Positions 38,334 through 48,270 are shown, counted from the first letter of the stretch. The stretch is 64,000 nt of DNA from Caballeronia concitans (GCF_001544615.1 NZ_FCNV02000016.1:39629-103628), one strand, 5' to 3'. Numbers and translations are program-made. The notes: a model not told the origin generated them from the letters alone.

Positions 38334-38363
38334 TTGACAGTACCCGGCCCGCGGAACTATCAT
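38334..38363 (+). promoter_or_regulatory. Sigma-70-like promoter of the small-RNA candidate
   Basis: TTGACA (38334-38339) and TATCAT (38358-38363) with an 18-base spacer, pointing toward the hairpin/terminator unit at 38391-38463. No protein gene starts downstream on this strand. Confidence 0.55.
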
Positions 38364-38369
38364 TTCTGC

Positions 38370-38463
38370 TCTCACACAGTAGTAACCAAGATGCAAAGCT
38401 CATGGGATCTGTTGAGTTTTGCATTTTTCGGAAGGCTCAACGCGCTAACGTTGGGCCTTTTTA
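38370..38463 (+). ncRNA. Candidate small RNA of about 95 nt
   Basis: Bounded by the promoter at 38334-38363 and a terminator. The first hairpin is ATGCAAA (38391-38397) with TTTGCAT (38418-38424). The second is AAGGCTCAACG (38432-38442) with CGTTGGGCCTT (38449-38459), one G-T wobble, followed by a T-run to 38462. No ORF with a ribosome-binding site fits. It ends exactly at the 3' end of the convergent ImmA/IrrE-like gene, so it could overlap that mRNA tail. Confidence 0.5.
38432..38462 (+). terminator. Rho-independent terminator of the small-RNA candidate
   Basis: An 11-bp stem with one G-T pair, loop CGCTAA, and a run of five T. On the minus strand the stem is not followed by a T-run, so it is oriented for plus-strand transcription. 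Confidence 0.6.
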
Positions 38464-38952
38464 CTGCCCTTCGGAAAAGTCGAGCGTCAACTGACAGATC
38501 GGCTGCAAACCGAGTCTCGATAAGACGTGGTCAGAAAAAAGATCGGCTTGCCATTCAGCGTCTTCTTCTTTCGTTGGCCGTCCGCTCTTTTCGTTGTGCA
38601 GCAGCGCCTTATGCCCTAGCACAAGATGGCCAAGCTCGTGGAATAAGGTGCTCACTGCATCTCGCTCACCGGCGCAGGCCCTTCGATAAAGACCTTCCGG
38701 CAGCACGATCTTGAACTTGCTCGGGTCGCAGACGGCATCGGTTCCCCACCACCACTGCTCATCCTCGATCAAATCGACACAGATATGGTACGTGGCGAGT
38801 TGCTCGATAAATCCTGCCATGCTCCCGAGAGTTCTCCGATTGATGCGAAACATAGCGCAGAAACGATTAGCGCTATGTACCACTTCATCGGCATCCAACG
38901 GCGTCACACGATTACCTCTTAATTGGTAGGGTAAGAGACCCGCGTCATGCAT
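38461..38952 (-). CDS. ImmA/IrrE-type metallopeptidase
   Basis: 163-aa COG2856-type protease. The zinc site is FHELGHLVLGH, with EEDAEWQADLFSDHVL as the later acidic helix. Family members cleave or relieve a partner XRE repressor. The gene starts one base after the stop of the XRE gene, so they form an operon and a functional pair. Found in many mobile elements and toxin-antitoxin-like modules. N-terminal extension (MHDAGLLPYQLRGNRV) is as expected. Confidence 0.88.
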   Translation of the reverse strand: MHDAGLLPYQLRGNRVTPLDADEVVHSANRFCAMFRINRRTLGSMAGFIEQLATYHICVDLIEDEQWWWGTDAVCDPSKFKIVLPEGLYRRACAGERDAVSTLFHELGHLVLGHKALLHNEKSGRPTKEEDAEWQADLFSDHVLSRLGLQPICQLTLDFSEGQ

Positions 38953-38953
38953 T

Positions 38954-39316
38954 TCATGCCTTTTTTCGTTTGTTAATCTTTTCGAGAAACTGTGCGACCA
39001 CCTTCAGTTCTTCGGCCGTGAACTCAGACTTCGCGAAGCCAGCCACTAGCATTTGCTGCTGCAGCGGAAGGCCATCAATCGGAACAACTTCATTCGATAC
39101 TGCTGCAAGCTTCGCAAGTTCAGCAATCGGATGCCCCTTGTCTTCGAAGAACGCTTCGATCTTCGAAACCCATTGATCGCTCACCTTCTTGCGGCCTGTT
39201 TCCATCGCGCTGAGGAACGATGCGGTCGTGCCTAGTTCCTCAGCCATCGTCAAAAGCGTCTGCCCTGCGTCGACCCGCGCCTTCCGCACGGCTTTGCCGA
39301 ATGCGGTGAGTGCCAT
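38954..39316 (-). CDS. XRE-family HTH regulator paired with ImmA/IrrE
   Basis: 120-aa regulator. Residues about 5-65 form the HTH: FGKAVRKARVDAGQTLLTMA, EELGTTASFLSAMETGRKKV. The C-terminal part (MLVAGFAKSEFTAEELKVVA) probably dimerises or contacts the protease. It likely represses its own operon from the dyads just upstream (39337-39351 and around 39385-39395). Confidence 0.88.
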   Translation of the reverse strand: MALTAFGKAVRKARVDAGQTLLTMAEELGTTASFLSAMETGRKKVSDQWVSKIEAFFEDKGHPIAELAKLAAVSNEVVPIDGLPLQQQMLVAGFAKSEFTAEELKVVAQFLEKINKRKKA

Positions 39317-39336
39317 CTTTGACCCCTGTCTCGTTA

Positions 39337-39351
39337 CCTAACTTAAGTAGG
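39337..39351. promoter_or_regulatory. Candidate operator of the XRE/ImmA operon
   Basis: CCTAACTTAAGTAGG is a near-perfect palindrome around ACTTAAGT, 21 bases upstream of the XRE start. A related half-site, GAGTTAAGTAG (39385-39395), lies 34 bases further upstream. Duplicated dyads are typical of self-repressing XRE genes. Confidence 0.55.
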
Positions 39352-39527
39352 GTCAATTTTAGTGCGCGCAGCCGTGAAACGCAAGAGTTAAGTAGCAAAA
39401 ATTCAACCAAATAAGTTGATTTTTTGCCCCACTCCCAAAAGAATCGACGTCGCCTAGGTTCGATTGAGGCATTGTATCGTGCGACGGAACGAATCTCCAC
39501 AATATCTTGTGTTTCTAGACGATAAAT

Positions 39528-39541
39528 CACTATATATAGTG
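39528..39541. repeat. 14-bp perfect palindrome
   Basis: CACTATATATAGTG, an isolated A/T-rich dyad in the 377-base gap between the XRE gene and the plus-strand small ORFs. It could be a second operator for the divergent transcripts. Apart from this and the 39337-39395 sites, I see nothing functional in the gap. Confidence 0.35.
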
Positions 39542-39693
39542 GAAATTCACTTTCCAACGACGAGGCGGCTTGAAATCGCGGACCTCGCCCGACGACGACC
39601 CAAATTGCTCGGCCTTCTCCTTTGCAGCCCCCGTCACGCCCATCTTCTCTTTACCCGGCCTTGCCTCCCGACCTCCTAGGCCAAGGTTGCTCT

Positions 39694-39825
39694 ATGTCGA
39701 TCAACAAAAGAGGAGGCTATCAGCTCCCATCAGATGAAGGCCCGCCCGACCCGGACACGATGGCCCGCGTTTGGAGGGTTGATTCCATAAAGTCTTCTGC
39801 GCAGCTGCCGTTAAGCGCGGCATGA
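39694..39825 (+). CDS. Small ORF (43 aa) coupled to the next gene
   Basis: Reads MSINKRGGYQLPSDEGPPDP, then DTMARVWRVDSIKSSAQLPL. Polar and without a recognised domain. Its TGA overlaps the ATG of the next ORF (ATGA), which is why it is listed. The start signal is weak. Confidence 0.35.
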   Translation: MSINKRGGYQLPSDEGPPDPDTMARVWRVDSIKSSAQLPLSAA

Positions 39826-40025
39826 ACGATAAAAAACCCTTCGAAATCACGCCCAGCGCTTCTTTGCACGACGCGGCCAAATCCATTGGCCTGACCGTCG
39901 CCACCCTGCGGAAAGCGCAAGGCAAGCCCAATCCGAACGACTTCCCTGTGGGCACACCGGAATTCGAGAAATACGAGTCCGAGTTCCTTGACGACGTTCT
40001 TGCTTTCATGGGCGACCCGGACTAA
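39822..40025 (+). CDS. Hypothetical small protein (67 aa)
   Basis: Reads MNDKKPFEITPSASLHDAAK, SIGLTVATLRKAQGKPNP and ends EFLDDVLAFMGDPD. The helix AAKSIGLTVATLRKA looks like a small helix-turn-helix (MerR-like HTH_17 style), followed by a short acidic helix. It could be an excisionase-like or accessory protein of the element, but this is weak. ATGA overlap with the ORF before it. Confidence 0.5.
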   Translation: MNDKKPFEITPSASLHDAAKSIGLTVATLRKAQGKPNPNDFPVGTPEFEKYESEFLDDVLAFMGDPD

Positions 40026-40112
40026 TCGGATGCGTTCGACGGATCCAGCGTCTAAAGCCGCCACAGCCCACATCGAGCAAGCGATCACGCGAAGCCATAG
40101 TTGAGAGAAGCG

Positions 40113-40448
40113 ATGACCGCCGTCCCGTCGATTTTCTGCGACGAATGTGGGGCTGAAGCCCGCTTCGGTCCCGCAAACTGCCCGCGTTGCAGCGCGACGT
40201 TGCCACGGATGACGGCATCTCAAGAGCCGCCGCCTGACTCCGTCCCGTCCTCGCACCGGCGGTCCATCGTCCATAAAGGCGCGTTTGCCTTGGGCGTCCT
40301 GCTTGTCGGAACGGTTACCCTCGCGACCATCCTCTTGACGCCCTCCGGAAATCACGCGAGCCGTGCGAAGGGCAGCACAACAGCGAGCGGACGGGTCATG
40401 ACCGAGCCCGATCAAGACGCCGCCAAGGGCTACAGGCCCACGCGTTAA
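40113..40448 (+). CDS. Zinc-ribbon membrane protein (111 aa)
   Basis: An N-terminal zinc ribbon (FCDECGAE ... CPRCSATL), a polar linker and one transmembrane helix (GAFALGVLLVGTVTLATILL, about residues 56-75), then a polar tail. GAGAGAAG precedes the ATG at 40113. Function unknown; zinc-ribbon plus TM proteins are common small membrane proteins. The 282 bases between it and the HNH gene hold only a hairpin (CCCGCTA-G-TAGCGGG, 40651-40665). Confidence 0.6.
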   Translation: MTAVPSIFCDECGAEARFGPANCPRCSATLPRMTASQEPPPDSVPSSHRRSIVHKGAFALGVLLVGTVTLATILLTPSGNHASRAKGSTTASGRVMTEPDQDAAKGYRPTR

Positions 40449-40730
40449 AGGTTTCACGTTGACCGTCACTTGGCGTCTGTGGACCTTGCCTGTTTGCGTG
40501 GCGAACACGCGAGCGTTTTCACCCCTGCTCCCTTAGAGCAAACCCTCGACGGAACCGTGGGCGCGGTCTGTCCGAAGCTGGCCGACAATCTCCCTGCCCG
40601 TTCCATTCAGCAAGAACATTTGGATGCGTAACTTGTGTCGGCTTCGACACCCCGCTAGTAGCGGGATCGACTTCTTGTCTAAGGGTCCCACAGCCACTCA
40701 CTGATTTTCTCGTGCCATAGGAACCTTTGG

Positions 40731-41522
40731 CTACTCAAAGCCGAAACTCTTTCGATGGCGCGCCATTTGTAAGCGGTGCGGGGCTTCTAGAGAAAGGAGC
40801 GGCACGTTGGAAACGCTTAGAACTGTTTGCGCCTTAGCACTGAGACCGGGTTTGACTAGCACCGCCCCATCATCGCTAAAGCTCACCAGTCCCGCGTCGA
40901 AAGCGGCGTCCCAATGAGCGCACAGAAGCAAGCCGTTGAATACGTCAAGCCGTTCCGCATCACTCGCACAATCGGCCCAGGGAACGATGTGGCTGGCGCG
41001 CAGAAGCGCGGGATCGCTGACCCCGGTGAGCGGACAGGCGCCCCAGTAATCGATGAGCGCGGCGCGGAACAAATCCTGCCCCACGCGCTGGCGCACGATG
41101 CGGTCGATCTCGGTATTTCCCAAGCCCGCGACTTCAGCCTCGAACTGCGTAAAGGGAAACGTCGGCAGGCTCCGCGCGAGGCGGAAGGCGCGGCTAAGCG
41201 CGCGGCGCATTTCAGCTTGCTGCGCGAACGCGAACGCGCCTTTGCAAGACGGCGGGGCCGGACCGGAGATCGCCGCTGGAAATTCTGACGCGAGAATTTT
41301 CGCAACCCCGGCATGCTCCACCGCCAGGAACCAGGGCGCGCCGTCGTCGCCCGCTCCGCAAGCAAGCGCCACCTCGCCGGGCACCCCCTCGTCCGAGCGA
41401 AACCACAACCACCCATCCGCCTCGCCATTGGGCCGGCGATAGCCGTGGTTCCACGCGGCCTGCTCCAATTCGGTACGCAGGATCGGATGCGCCGTGGGAC
41501 GGCGAGAACTCGTAGAGATCAC
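40731..41522 (-). CDS. HNH endonuclease (HNH_2 type), last gene of the DISARM-like operon
   Basis: 263-aa protein. The C-terminal HNH_2 nuclease domain has LLRASHIVPWADCASD and ERLDVFNGLLLCAHWDAAFD, with the His and Asn/His metal-binding pattern intact; CPLTGV precedes it. The N-terminal half is unrecognised (GWLWFRSDEGVPGEVALACG). The ATG overlaps the methylase stop (ATGA), so it is co-translated with the operon. It may provide the nuclease activity that DISARM class I normally assigns to the PLD protein DrmC, which is absent here (inference). Confidence 0.88.
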   Translation of the reverse strand: MISTSSRRPTAHPILRTELEQAAWNHGYRRPNGEADGWLWFRSDEGVPGEVALACGAGDDGAPWFLAVEHAGVAKILASEFPAAISGPAPPSCKGAFAFAQQAEMRRALSRAFRLARSLPTFPFTQFEAEVAGLGNTEIDRIVRQRVGQDLFRAALIDYWGACPLTGVSDPALLRASHIVPWADCASDAERLDVFNGLLLCAHWDAAFDAGLVSFSDDGAVLVKPGLSAKAQTVLSVSNVPLLSLEAPHRLQMARHRKSFGFE

Positions 41523-44500
41523 CGGTAACCCTTTAGTCGTGGGCGCATCCCCTGCGCGATGAGGTCGTCGTAGGCCGCCAGGACTAGGCGGCGGGTGCGG
41601 TATTCATCAAATTTGCGCTCCTCGTTGGACTTGAGGACGCGAAAAGTCTCGCTGGGATAGTCCGGCCCCATGATGTCGGCGGGGTCGAGGACATAGCGCA
41701 ACTCGTCGCGGATCAGGCCATAGGCGAGCGCATACCAAGCGTCGAGCTCGGCGCGCAACTGCGCGCGCCGGCCCTCGTCCCATGCGAAAGGCGCACCCGC
41801 ATAACCAAGGTCCCGCGCAAATGGGGCCATAGAATGGCTGGTGTAGGTCAACTCCAGCACGCGCGGGACGATGAAGGCGAGATCGGCGTCCGAGTAGGCG
41901 GAGGGAGGAAGGATAGGAAGCTGTGCGACGTAGAACCAATTCAGATTCGTCCCGCCAAGCTTATTCCTCGCTATCATGTCGACAATTATAGAATTTAGTG
42001 ATCCTATCAATCCACATGTCGTCGGCACGGCGATGCTGTTTGGAAACAGGACGTGCAAACTGTTCCCAGCCCCAGACAGCGGCATAAATGTCGAAAAAAT
42101 GGTCCGTTCATTGGTCGTATTGGTAATTTTTCTGACGCCAATCATGAACTGACGAGACCAATTTCGCTCCTTAAGCTTGGCTTCAACCAAATCTCTGGCA
42201 ATTAGGTATCGAGTAAATGGCTCTCGTGAATCGGCGATCACTTCCGATTCCGACGCCCGATCATCACCGTCTTCGGCTGAAGCATTCCAGCAAGCGTCAA
42301 AAAAATGAATATACTTGGCTTCCATTAACGGGACATAAGTGGATGGAACGCTTCCATTAAGGGAACTCCTATCCACGAAACTGCCCGCATCATAAGTCAT
42401 ATCGAAAAATTTACTGGCGTAGTCCAAGTTCCACGCGTTACCCCCCCTGCGCTTTTCCTCAATCAATACTGGCACACGATTGTAAATACTGGCGGTCAGT
42501 TCTGCGTCGCGGCGGGACCGGAAGACCGGGGCGGTCTTCGTGTTCGGGTTGATCCGGGCGATTTCTTGCGGCGACAGGGTGAAGCGGCGGCGCCCATCCT
42601 CCAACTGCACGGGATCAGTCAGGAAAAAAGCGAAGTCCGCCGCCGTAACGCCCGTGCCGATGGTCAGTAGACAGAACTTGAAGCTTCGATGGACACCGGG
42701 AAAAAGCGGTGCGCTATTCTCAAAATCGTTCAGTGCGGCAAGCCACTGCCCGTCCACCAGATGCCCAAAGAACGGCGCTGTAGTCGCGTCGGTCGCGATC
42801 CCGGTCGGCACAATCACGCCCGCCCTTCCACCCTTGCGTACTAACTTCAGGAAGTGCTCAGCGAAAAGCGCGTAAGTGTTCACGTCGCCGCGCCCGGTCC
42901 AGGGATAGCGCCGACTCGGAGCAGGTTTGACGCCCAAGGGCAGCTTGGTCGGGTCCTCGTCCTTGGGCGAAGTGAAAAACACACCCGAGGCCTCGGCAAG
43001 GCGCTTGGCGGTCTCAAAGCGGTCAATCCAACTGCGTTCGTAACTGCCCGCTTCGGCCTCCGCCCACTTGCGGATAAGGCGGGTGCGCGCGGCGGCGTTG
43101 GCGGCTTCAGCCACGGCTGTGCCGGCAAAGAACTCCTGCTCCTGAAGCTTGATTCGCTCCCACGGCGGATTGCCTATCACCACGTCGAAGCCGCCTCGCT
43201 CGATCATCACGTCCGGGAAGGCGAGTGGCCAGTGCAACAGGCGTGCGGCTTTGGCCATTTCTACGGCAGCGGTCTCCAGTTGCGGGTAGACCTGCCCGCC
43301 ACCAAGCCGTTTGCGCACGTCGGCAGTCGTCGGAACCAGCCGCGCGCCGTGGCTGGGCGGAACTTTAGTCTTGGGCAAAAGGAAGGCTGTGACGTAGAGG
43401 TCGCACGCGACACGGGTAGCCCAGCGCGCCGGGTCGTGGCGCCAGGCCGCGTAGGCTTCGCGCTTCTTTTCCACCTGGCCCACGGTGTCCTCGGGCATCT
43501 TTCGGATTACGTTCAGGTTGGCCGCCAGCTTGGCCGGTGGCATCGCCCCGCCGCCGCCCGCGAAGTCGAACGCGCCTTGCCCGGACTTGGCGTCACGATT
43601 GGCCAGTAGGTAGTATTTCGCTGCGTCCTTGTTGTCCCCGGTCAGCGGCTTATACGCCTCATCAGGGATTCCCTGTTCCAACGCCTCCAGGTCGAACACC
43701 CCGAGCAGCGCGTCACCGCAGCGGATATTGCCGTCGAGGAAACCGAGCGGCTTTCCAGGCGAAACGCTCTCGATCCACAGCGCCACCTTGGCGAGTTCGA
43801 CCGCCATTGGGTTACGGTCGACTCCGTGGATGCAGCGGCCGACGACGTCGCGGAGGGCCGCCTGCGTCTCCTCCTTGCCGGCGTCCTCGTTGCGCAACTT
43901 CGCCACGCGGTCGGCCATGCGGCGGGCGGCGCCAAGCAGGAAGTGGCCAGATCCGCAGGCCGGGTCGATCACCTTGAGATCGAGGATCGCTGCAACCTTG
44001 AGCTCAGGCGTGTCGGCCTCGTCCTCTGCCTTGCGCAGCACCGGCGCAAGTGCGCTGTCCAGCAGCATCTCAACGAGACTGTCGGGCGTGTAGTAACTTC
44101 CGCTGGTCTTTCGAGCATTGCCGCGCGCGCTGTCGCTGAGGTCGAAGACGTCATTGGTGCCCAGCTGCGGGGTGATCTCCAGCAGGCCTTCATAGACACT
44201 ACCTAGCTCCTCGGTCTTGAGATCGCGCCAGTTAATGCGATGCGTCGCTCCACCGCGCGTGATGAAGCCCAGGTGGAACAGCGCAGTCAAGAAGCGCCGG
44301 TTGCTGATCTTCGCGCCGTTCATCATTGGCGTCGCTCCGGCGGAGAACAGACCGCCGAGCGCCGGCAGTCCAAGCAATTCCTGCCCGTGCTCCAGGCTGC
44401 AAAGAGTGATCTTCATCGCCTCCCAAGCATCGTGATGCGTGTCGCGAGCCACTCTGCGGCGCGCGCGTTCGCGCCAGAAGCCGAATGAATAGCTGTCGCG

Positions 44501-45472
44501 ATAGAGAGCGCGCGACTCCTGGCTGACGCGACCGGGATGTAGCAGGTCGCGGTCCTCTGCTACAGCGAGGAAGATCAGGCGATAGGCGGTGCGCAGCAGC
44601 TCTTCGAAGAACGCAGTCAGCGCGGCGTGGTCGGCTAGCGTCTCGCGCAATCCCGGGTTGGCCTCGACGGCGCCCTGGCCGAGCTCCGCAAGCGCCTGAC
44701 ACACGTTCTTGTAAAGGTCTGCACGGGCGGTCTCGCCCTGCTTGAGCCCTTCGGCGCGCCAATCCTCCAGGGCGCAGTCGGACGGCGACGCGCCTGCCGC
44801 GCCGAAGCGGGTGGCGTGGATTAGCAACCACCACGCGGTGAAGTCGGCGAACATCTCCTCACGAAAGATGGCGCCAAGGTCTGCCTCAATCCATGCGGGA
44901 CGGGTGAGGCTGGCGTTGTCGCGCATTAGGCGCACCCTGTCGCCCGCAAAGACGAAACCCCACAGTGCCTGGTCGGCACTGTTGAGCCAGTCCTGCAGCA
45001 ACGACACAGGGCTGCGTTTGAGACGGCCACCACCTGCACCGTCGCCGAACTCGAGTGCGGCCAGGTTGAACGTCTCACGACCCGCGGCGGGCGCCGCCAC
45101 GACGACAGGAACGCGGCCCTGCTTCGCTTCCCAAGCGAGGCGGTAGCGACGATTGGCATCGGTGTATTCGACCGGGCCGGCAAGGTCGTCGAACCCAAAG
45201 CACTGCGAAAGCAAGTTGTGCACAAAACGGGCGGTGTGCGTGACGGTCTTATGCTCGATCCGCTCGTAGTCGGACCAGACTGCTTGGCCAATACGAAAGT
45301 AGCGCGCGATCTCGTCGTTCAGGTTGGTGCCGCGGGGACAGTCATAGCTGCTCGCGAGCTTGGGGGTAGCGGGAGCAGCGGTGATCTTTTGCACCTGCTC
45401 AGGGGCGATTAACCCGCCCTCGATGGTGACGGCGTCGAGGCCAAGCTCCGCGGCGCGGGAAAGGCGAGTCAT
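41519..45472 (-). CDS. DISARM-like N6-adenine DNA methyltransferase (DrmMI/Eco57I type)
   Basis: 1317-aa gamma-class adenine methylase. SAM motif DPACGSGHFLLGA lies near residue 500 and the catalytic motif NPPWE near 768. The N-terminal 450 residues form a large helical region (AYRLIFLAVAEDRDLLHPG) as in PglX and DrmMI proteins. Residues about 1000-1170 (bases 41950-42480) are visibly AT-richer and look like a target-recognition domain. The ATG overlaps the stop of the SNF2 gene (TGATG). It should mark host DNA as self. Confidence 0.9.
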   Translation of the reverse strand: MTRLSRAAELGLDAVTIEGGLIAPEQVQKITAAPATPKLASSYDCPRGTNLNDEIARYFRIGQAVWSDYERIEHKTVTHTARFVHNLLSQCFGFDDLAGPVEYTDANRRYRLAWEAKQGRVPVVVAAPAAGRETFNLAALEFGDGAGGGRLKRSPVSLLQDWLNSADQALWGFVFAGDRVRLMRDNASLTRPAWIEADLGAIFREEMFADFTAWWLLIHATRFGAAGASPSDCALEDWRAEGLKQGETARADLYKNVCQALAELGQGAVEANPGLRETLADHAALTAFFEELLRTAYRLIFLAVAEDRDLLHPGRVSQESRALYRDSYSFGFWRERARRRVARDTHHDAWEAMKITLCSLEHGQELLGLPALGGLFSAGATPMMNGAKISNRRFLTALFHLGFITRGGATHRINWRDLKTEELGSVYEGLLEITPQLGTNDVFDLSDSARGNARKTSGSYYTPDSLVEMLLDSALAPVLRKAEDEADTPELKVAAILDLKVIDPACGSGHFLLGAARRMADRVAKLRNEDAGKEETQAALRDVVGRCIHGVDRNPMAVELAKVALWIESVSPGKPLGFLDGNIRCGDALLGVFDLEALEQGIPDEAYKPLTGDNKDAAKYYLLANRDAKSGQGAFDFAGGGGAMPPAKLAANLNVIRKMPEDTVGQVEKKREAYAAWRHDPARWATRVACDLYVTAFLLPKTKVPPSHGARLVPTTADVRKRLGGGQVYPQLETAAVEMAKAARLLHWPLAFPDVMIERGGFDVVIGNPPWERIKLQEQEFFAGTAVAEAANAAARTRLIRKWAEAEAGSYERSWIDRFETAKRLAEASGVFFTSPKDEDPTKLPLGVKPAPSRRYPWTGRGDVNTYALFAEHFLKLVRKGGRAGVIVPTGIATDATTAPFFGHLVDGQWLAALNDFENSAPLFPGVHRSFKFCLLTIGTGVTAADFAFFLTDPVQLEDGRRRFTLSPQEIARINPNTKTAPVFRSRRDAELTASIYNRVPVLIEEKRRGGNAWNLDYASKFFDMTYDAGSFVDRSSLNGSVPSTYVPLMEAKYIHFFDACWNASAEDGDDRASESEVIADSREPFTRYLIARDLVEAKLKERNWSRQFMIGVRKITNTTNERTIFSTFMPLSGAGNSLHVLFPNSIAVPTTCGLIGSLNSIIVDMIARNKLGGTNLNWFYVAQLPILPPSAYSDADLAFIVPRVLELTYTSHSMAPFARDLGYAGAPFAWDEGRRAQLRAELDAWYALAYGLIRDELRYVLDPADIMGPDYPSETFRVLKSNEERKFDEYRTRRLVLAAYDDLIAQGMRPRLKGYR

Positions 45473-48270
45473 CAGTTCGCCTCCGGCACGAGGACATAGA
45501 GGCCGATGACGTCGGCGGGCAGTACGGGTTCCACTTCGGTGGTGGCGCCTTCGCCACGAGTTGCAGCCTTCACGCGGTCGTGATCCTCGGACAGTTGGCC
45601 TGCACGCGTCCTAGCGTAGACAGCGATGGCGGATTGGTAATCATTAAGACGAGCAAGCGCCGCGTTGATCTGGCGGGCGATAACAGATGGCTCGATATTG
45701 CCGCTGGCGTCAGCTTCCAACAGCGCAAGTGCATCCGCGCCCAGCACGAAGGCCTCGGTGACGGCGGGGCCGAAAGCGAGCGCGGTGGCTTCCTCGGCCA
45801 ATAAGGTGCGGCGGCCGCTGGTGGTGAGCTTGAAGCGCAGGCGCAGCAGCAGGACCGTGGTGAGCGTATCCACCGCACGCGTGCGCCAAGCCCCCGCGCG
45901 GCCGAGCGCGGCCTTGCCCTCCACCGAGGCGGGATCGAGTGCGCCCTCGGCCATCGTCTCGGCCAGCAGCGCGACGAGCGGATGAGTACGGCCGACATGT
46001 GCGACCTCGGGCGGCAGGCTGTCCTCGAAGCCGATCGCGCGGCTGCCGGTGAGCCTGCGCGCCGCGAGCCGCTCGCGCAACCGCTGAGGCATGTCGTCGA
46101 AGTGGACGCGCCAGTGCGCGCCCTGCTCGCCGAGTGGAGTATCGATGCGCCGCAGCGCGCGGCGGGTGAAGCGGCTCACTTCCTCCGGCCCGCCGAGCAG
46201 GGCGCGCAGACGATGCCATTCGGGGAGAACTTCCTCGGGCTTGAGCGCGGACTGAGAATAGCGCGTCTGGCTGCGGCGGGCGTCCTCCTCGGCGTTCTTC
46301 CATTTGTCGTCGAGCTTCGTGGCCGCGTCACCGAAGTCGAACATACCTTGCGCGCGTGGCCTGCTGGAATGGAGAAGCATGGCCTGCATCAGCGCGTTGG
46401 AGACACTGGCGGAATCCTCGGGCACCGGGACGACGACGCCGGTTTCTTTCTGGATGCGCTCCATCTTATTCTTGATAACCTTGATGACGGCGCCGTCAAT
46501 AATCGAGTTCTCGCCGAACATCATCAGCGACCAAACTTCCGTCGCCTGCTGGCCGAAGCGGTCGACGCGCCCGTCGCGCTGCTGGTGGCGGGTGGGATTC
46601 CAGTTGAGGTCGTAGTGGACCACGGCGTTGAACAGCCGCTGCAGGTTGATGCCCTCCGACAGGCAGTCGGTAGCGACGAGAATGCGGTCGGGGTGGTCCT
46701 CCAGTGCTTCGACGCGCAGGCGGCGTTCCTCGGGCGTGAGGCGGCCGGTGACGACCTCGACTTTGTGCTTCTTAAACACCGCCTGCAGTGCGGTGCCGAT
46801 AGCCTCGGCCGTGTTAATGAAGCGACAGAAGACGACTGGGCGTGCGCCCTTCTCCTTCGTAAGGTTGGTAATCCAACTAATCAGCTCGCGCAGCTTGGGG
46901 TCCTTCTCGAAGCTGGCAACCAGCCTTTCGGCCTTGGCGATCAAGTCACGCAGTTCGGCCGCTTCCTCGGCATCGAGGGCGGTAGCGGGTTCGAGGTCAG
47001 TGTCGGCGAAATCGCCCTCATCACTGTCGAAAATGATCGGTTCGAGCGCGTCCTTTTGGGCCATGCCACCGAGCCGGTTGCGCAGCGCGCTGAGCGCGGC
47101 GGCGGGTGAAGAACCGACGCAACGCATCAACGCTAGGGTGCCCCAGAAAGCCAGACGACGGGCCTTCTCGCCATCGACGCGAGAGGCGACGCCGACACAG
47201 TAATCCAGCACGTCCTCTTGGAAGTTCTGGAAGTCGCCAGCGAGTGTATACGGCGCGTCCTTCTTCATCCGGGTGGCAAAGGCGCGAGTCTCCCCCCACT
47301 TGTCAGCGATGTCGGGGCGGCGGCGCTGAACGAAGTGCTGCGCGAGGCGCCGACGGTAGCGTTCGACGGCGTTGGCATCGGGCGAATCCGGACCGCCAGT
47401 AAGATCGGAATGCAACAGGCTAAGCAGGCGCGCATAGGCATCCTGGTTGCCGCTGTGTGGGGTGGCGGTAAGCAACAGCATGTGCCGTCCGGTCTTCTCA
47501 GCCAGCGCTTCGAGCAAGGCGAATCGCTGGTGCGTGCCATTCTCGTTGCCGCCTACGCAAGTATGAGCCTCGTCGACAATGACGAATTCAGGGCAAGTCT
47601 GAGCGAAACTGGCGCGGCGGCTATCAGCCTTGATGTAGTCGAGGCTAACAACGGTGAAGGGATGCACAGCGAAGATGGTGTCGCCTGGCGCAAGGCCACG
47701 CTCCAGCGAACGAGCACGGCCGGAGGTGAGAGCAACGGCGTCTATGTCGAACTTCTCGGCTAGTTCACCCACCCACTGATCGACGAGGTGCGGCGGGCAT
47801 AGAACGGTGAAGCGGTCGATCTCGCCACGGTCAAGCATCTCGCGCAGGATCATGCCTGCCTCGATAGTCTTGCCGATGCCTACGTCGTCAGCAATCAGCA
47901 GGCGCTTCACGTCGAGGCGCATCGCCATGAGCAACGGTACCAACTGGTAGGCACGCGGCTCAACGCCGAGATGCGCAGCGCTGCGGAACGGCCCCGCCCC
48001 GCGACGCAGCGAAAGACGCAGTGCGTCGGCCAGCATTCGCGCCGCGTCCTGCGTGTCGAGCTGGTCGGAACGCGGCGGGTCGAAGGTCGCGGGCTGAACT
48101 GGCGTTCGCTCAAGCGCAGTGGCAATGACGATGGCATCCTCCTCCGAACCGGACAGCGGGCGCACCCGCATTAGCCCATCGCCCGGCTTTCCAAGCACAA
48201 TCCACTCACGATCGCGGGCCTTAACGAGATCGCCGGTTTGAAACTGTCCGGTCGAGAAAACGGCATTCAT
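45472..48270 (-). CDS. SNF2-family helicase (DrmD-like)
   Basis: 932-aa SWI2/SNF2 ATPase. Walker [14 protein letters not shown] with Lys134, DEAH box VDEAHTC near residue 233, LTATPHSGN as motif III, and a C-terminal helicase half ([29 protein letters not shown]). The Q-R-x-GRVDR-x-GQ pattern is typical of RapA-like and DrmD-like helicases. Starts with ATGA overlap on the large helicase gene. In DISARM class I, a DrmD SNF2 helicase accompanies the methylase. Confidence 0.9.
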   Translation of the reverse strand: MNAVFSTGQFQTGDLVKARDREWIVLGKPGDGLMRVRPLSGSEEDAIVIATALERTPVQPATFDPPRSDQLDTQDAARMLADALRLSLRRGAGPFRSAAHLGVEPRAYQLVPLLMAMRLDVKRLLIADDVGIGKTIEAGMILREMLDRGEIDRFTVLCPPHLVDQWVGELAEKFDIDAVALTSGRARSLERGLAPGDTIFAVHPFTVVSLDYIKADSRRASFAQTCPEFVIVDEAHTCVGGNENGTHQRFALLEALAEKTGRHMLLLTATPHSGNQDAYARLLSLLHSDLTGGPDSPDANAVERYRRRLAQHFVQRRRPDIADKWGETRAFATRMKKDAPYTLAGDFQNFQEDVLDYCVGVASRVDGEKARRLAFWGTLALMRCVGSSPAAALSALRNRLGGMAQKDALEPIIFDSDEGDFADTDLEPATALDAEEAAELRDLIAKAERLVASFEKDPKLRELISWITNLTKEKGARPVVFCRFINTAEAIGTALQAVFKKHKVEVVTGRLTPEERRLRVEALEDHPDRILVATDCLSEGINLQRLFNAVVHYDLNWNPTRHQQRDGRVDRFGQQATEVWSLMMFGENSIIDGAVIKVIKNKMERIQKETGVVVPVPEDSASVSNALMQAMLLHSSRPRAQGMFDFGDAATKLDDKWKNAEEDARRSQTRYSQSALKPEEVLPEWHRLRALLGGPEEVSRFTRRALRRIDTPLGEQGAHWRVHFDDMPQRLRERLAARRLTGSRAIGFEDSLPPEVAHVGRTHPLVALLAETMAEGALDPASVEGKAALGRAGAWRTRAVDTLTTVLLLRLRFKLTTSGRRTLLAEEATALAFGPAVTEAFVLGADALALLEADASGNIEPSVIARQINAALARLNDYQSAIAVYARTRAGQLSEDHDRVKAATRGEGATTEVEPVLPADVIGLYVLVPEAN

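Noticed and set aside
45982-47109. 375-codon plus-strand frame
   Set aside because: Antisense to the SNF2 helicase, whose motifs I-VI are continuous on the minus strand.
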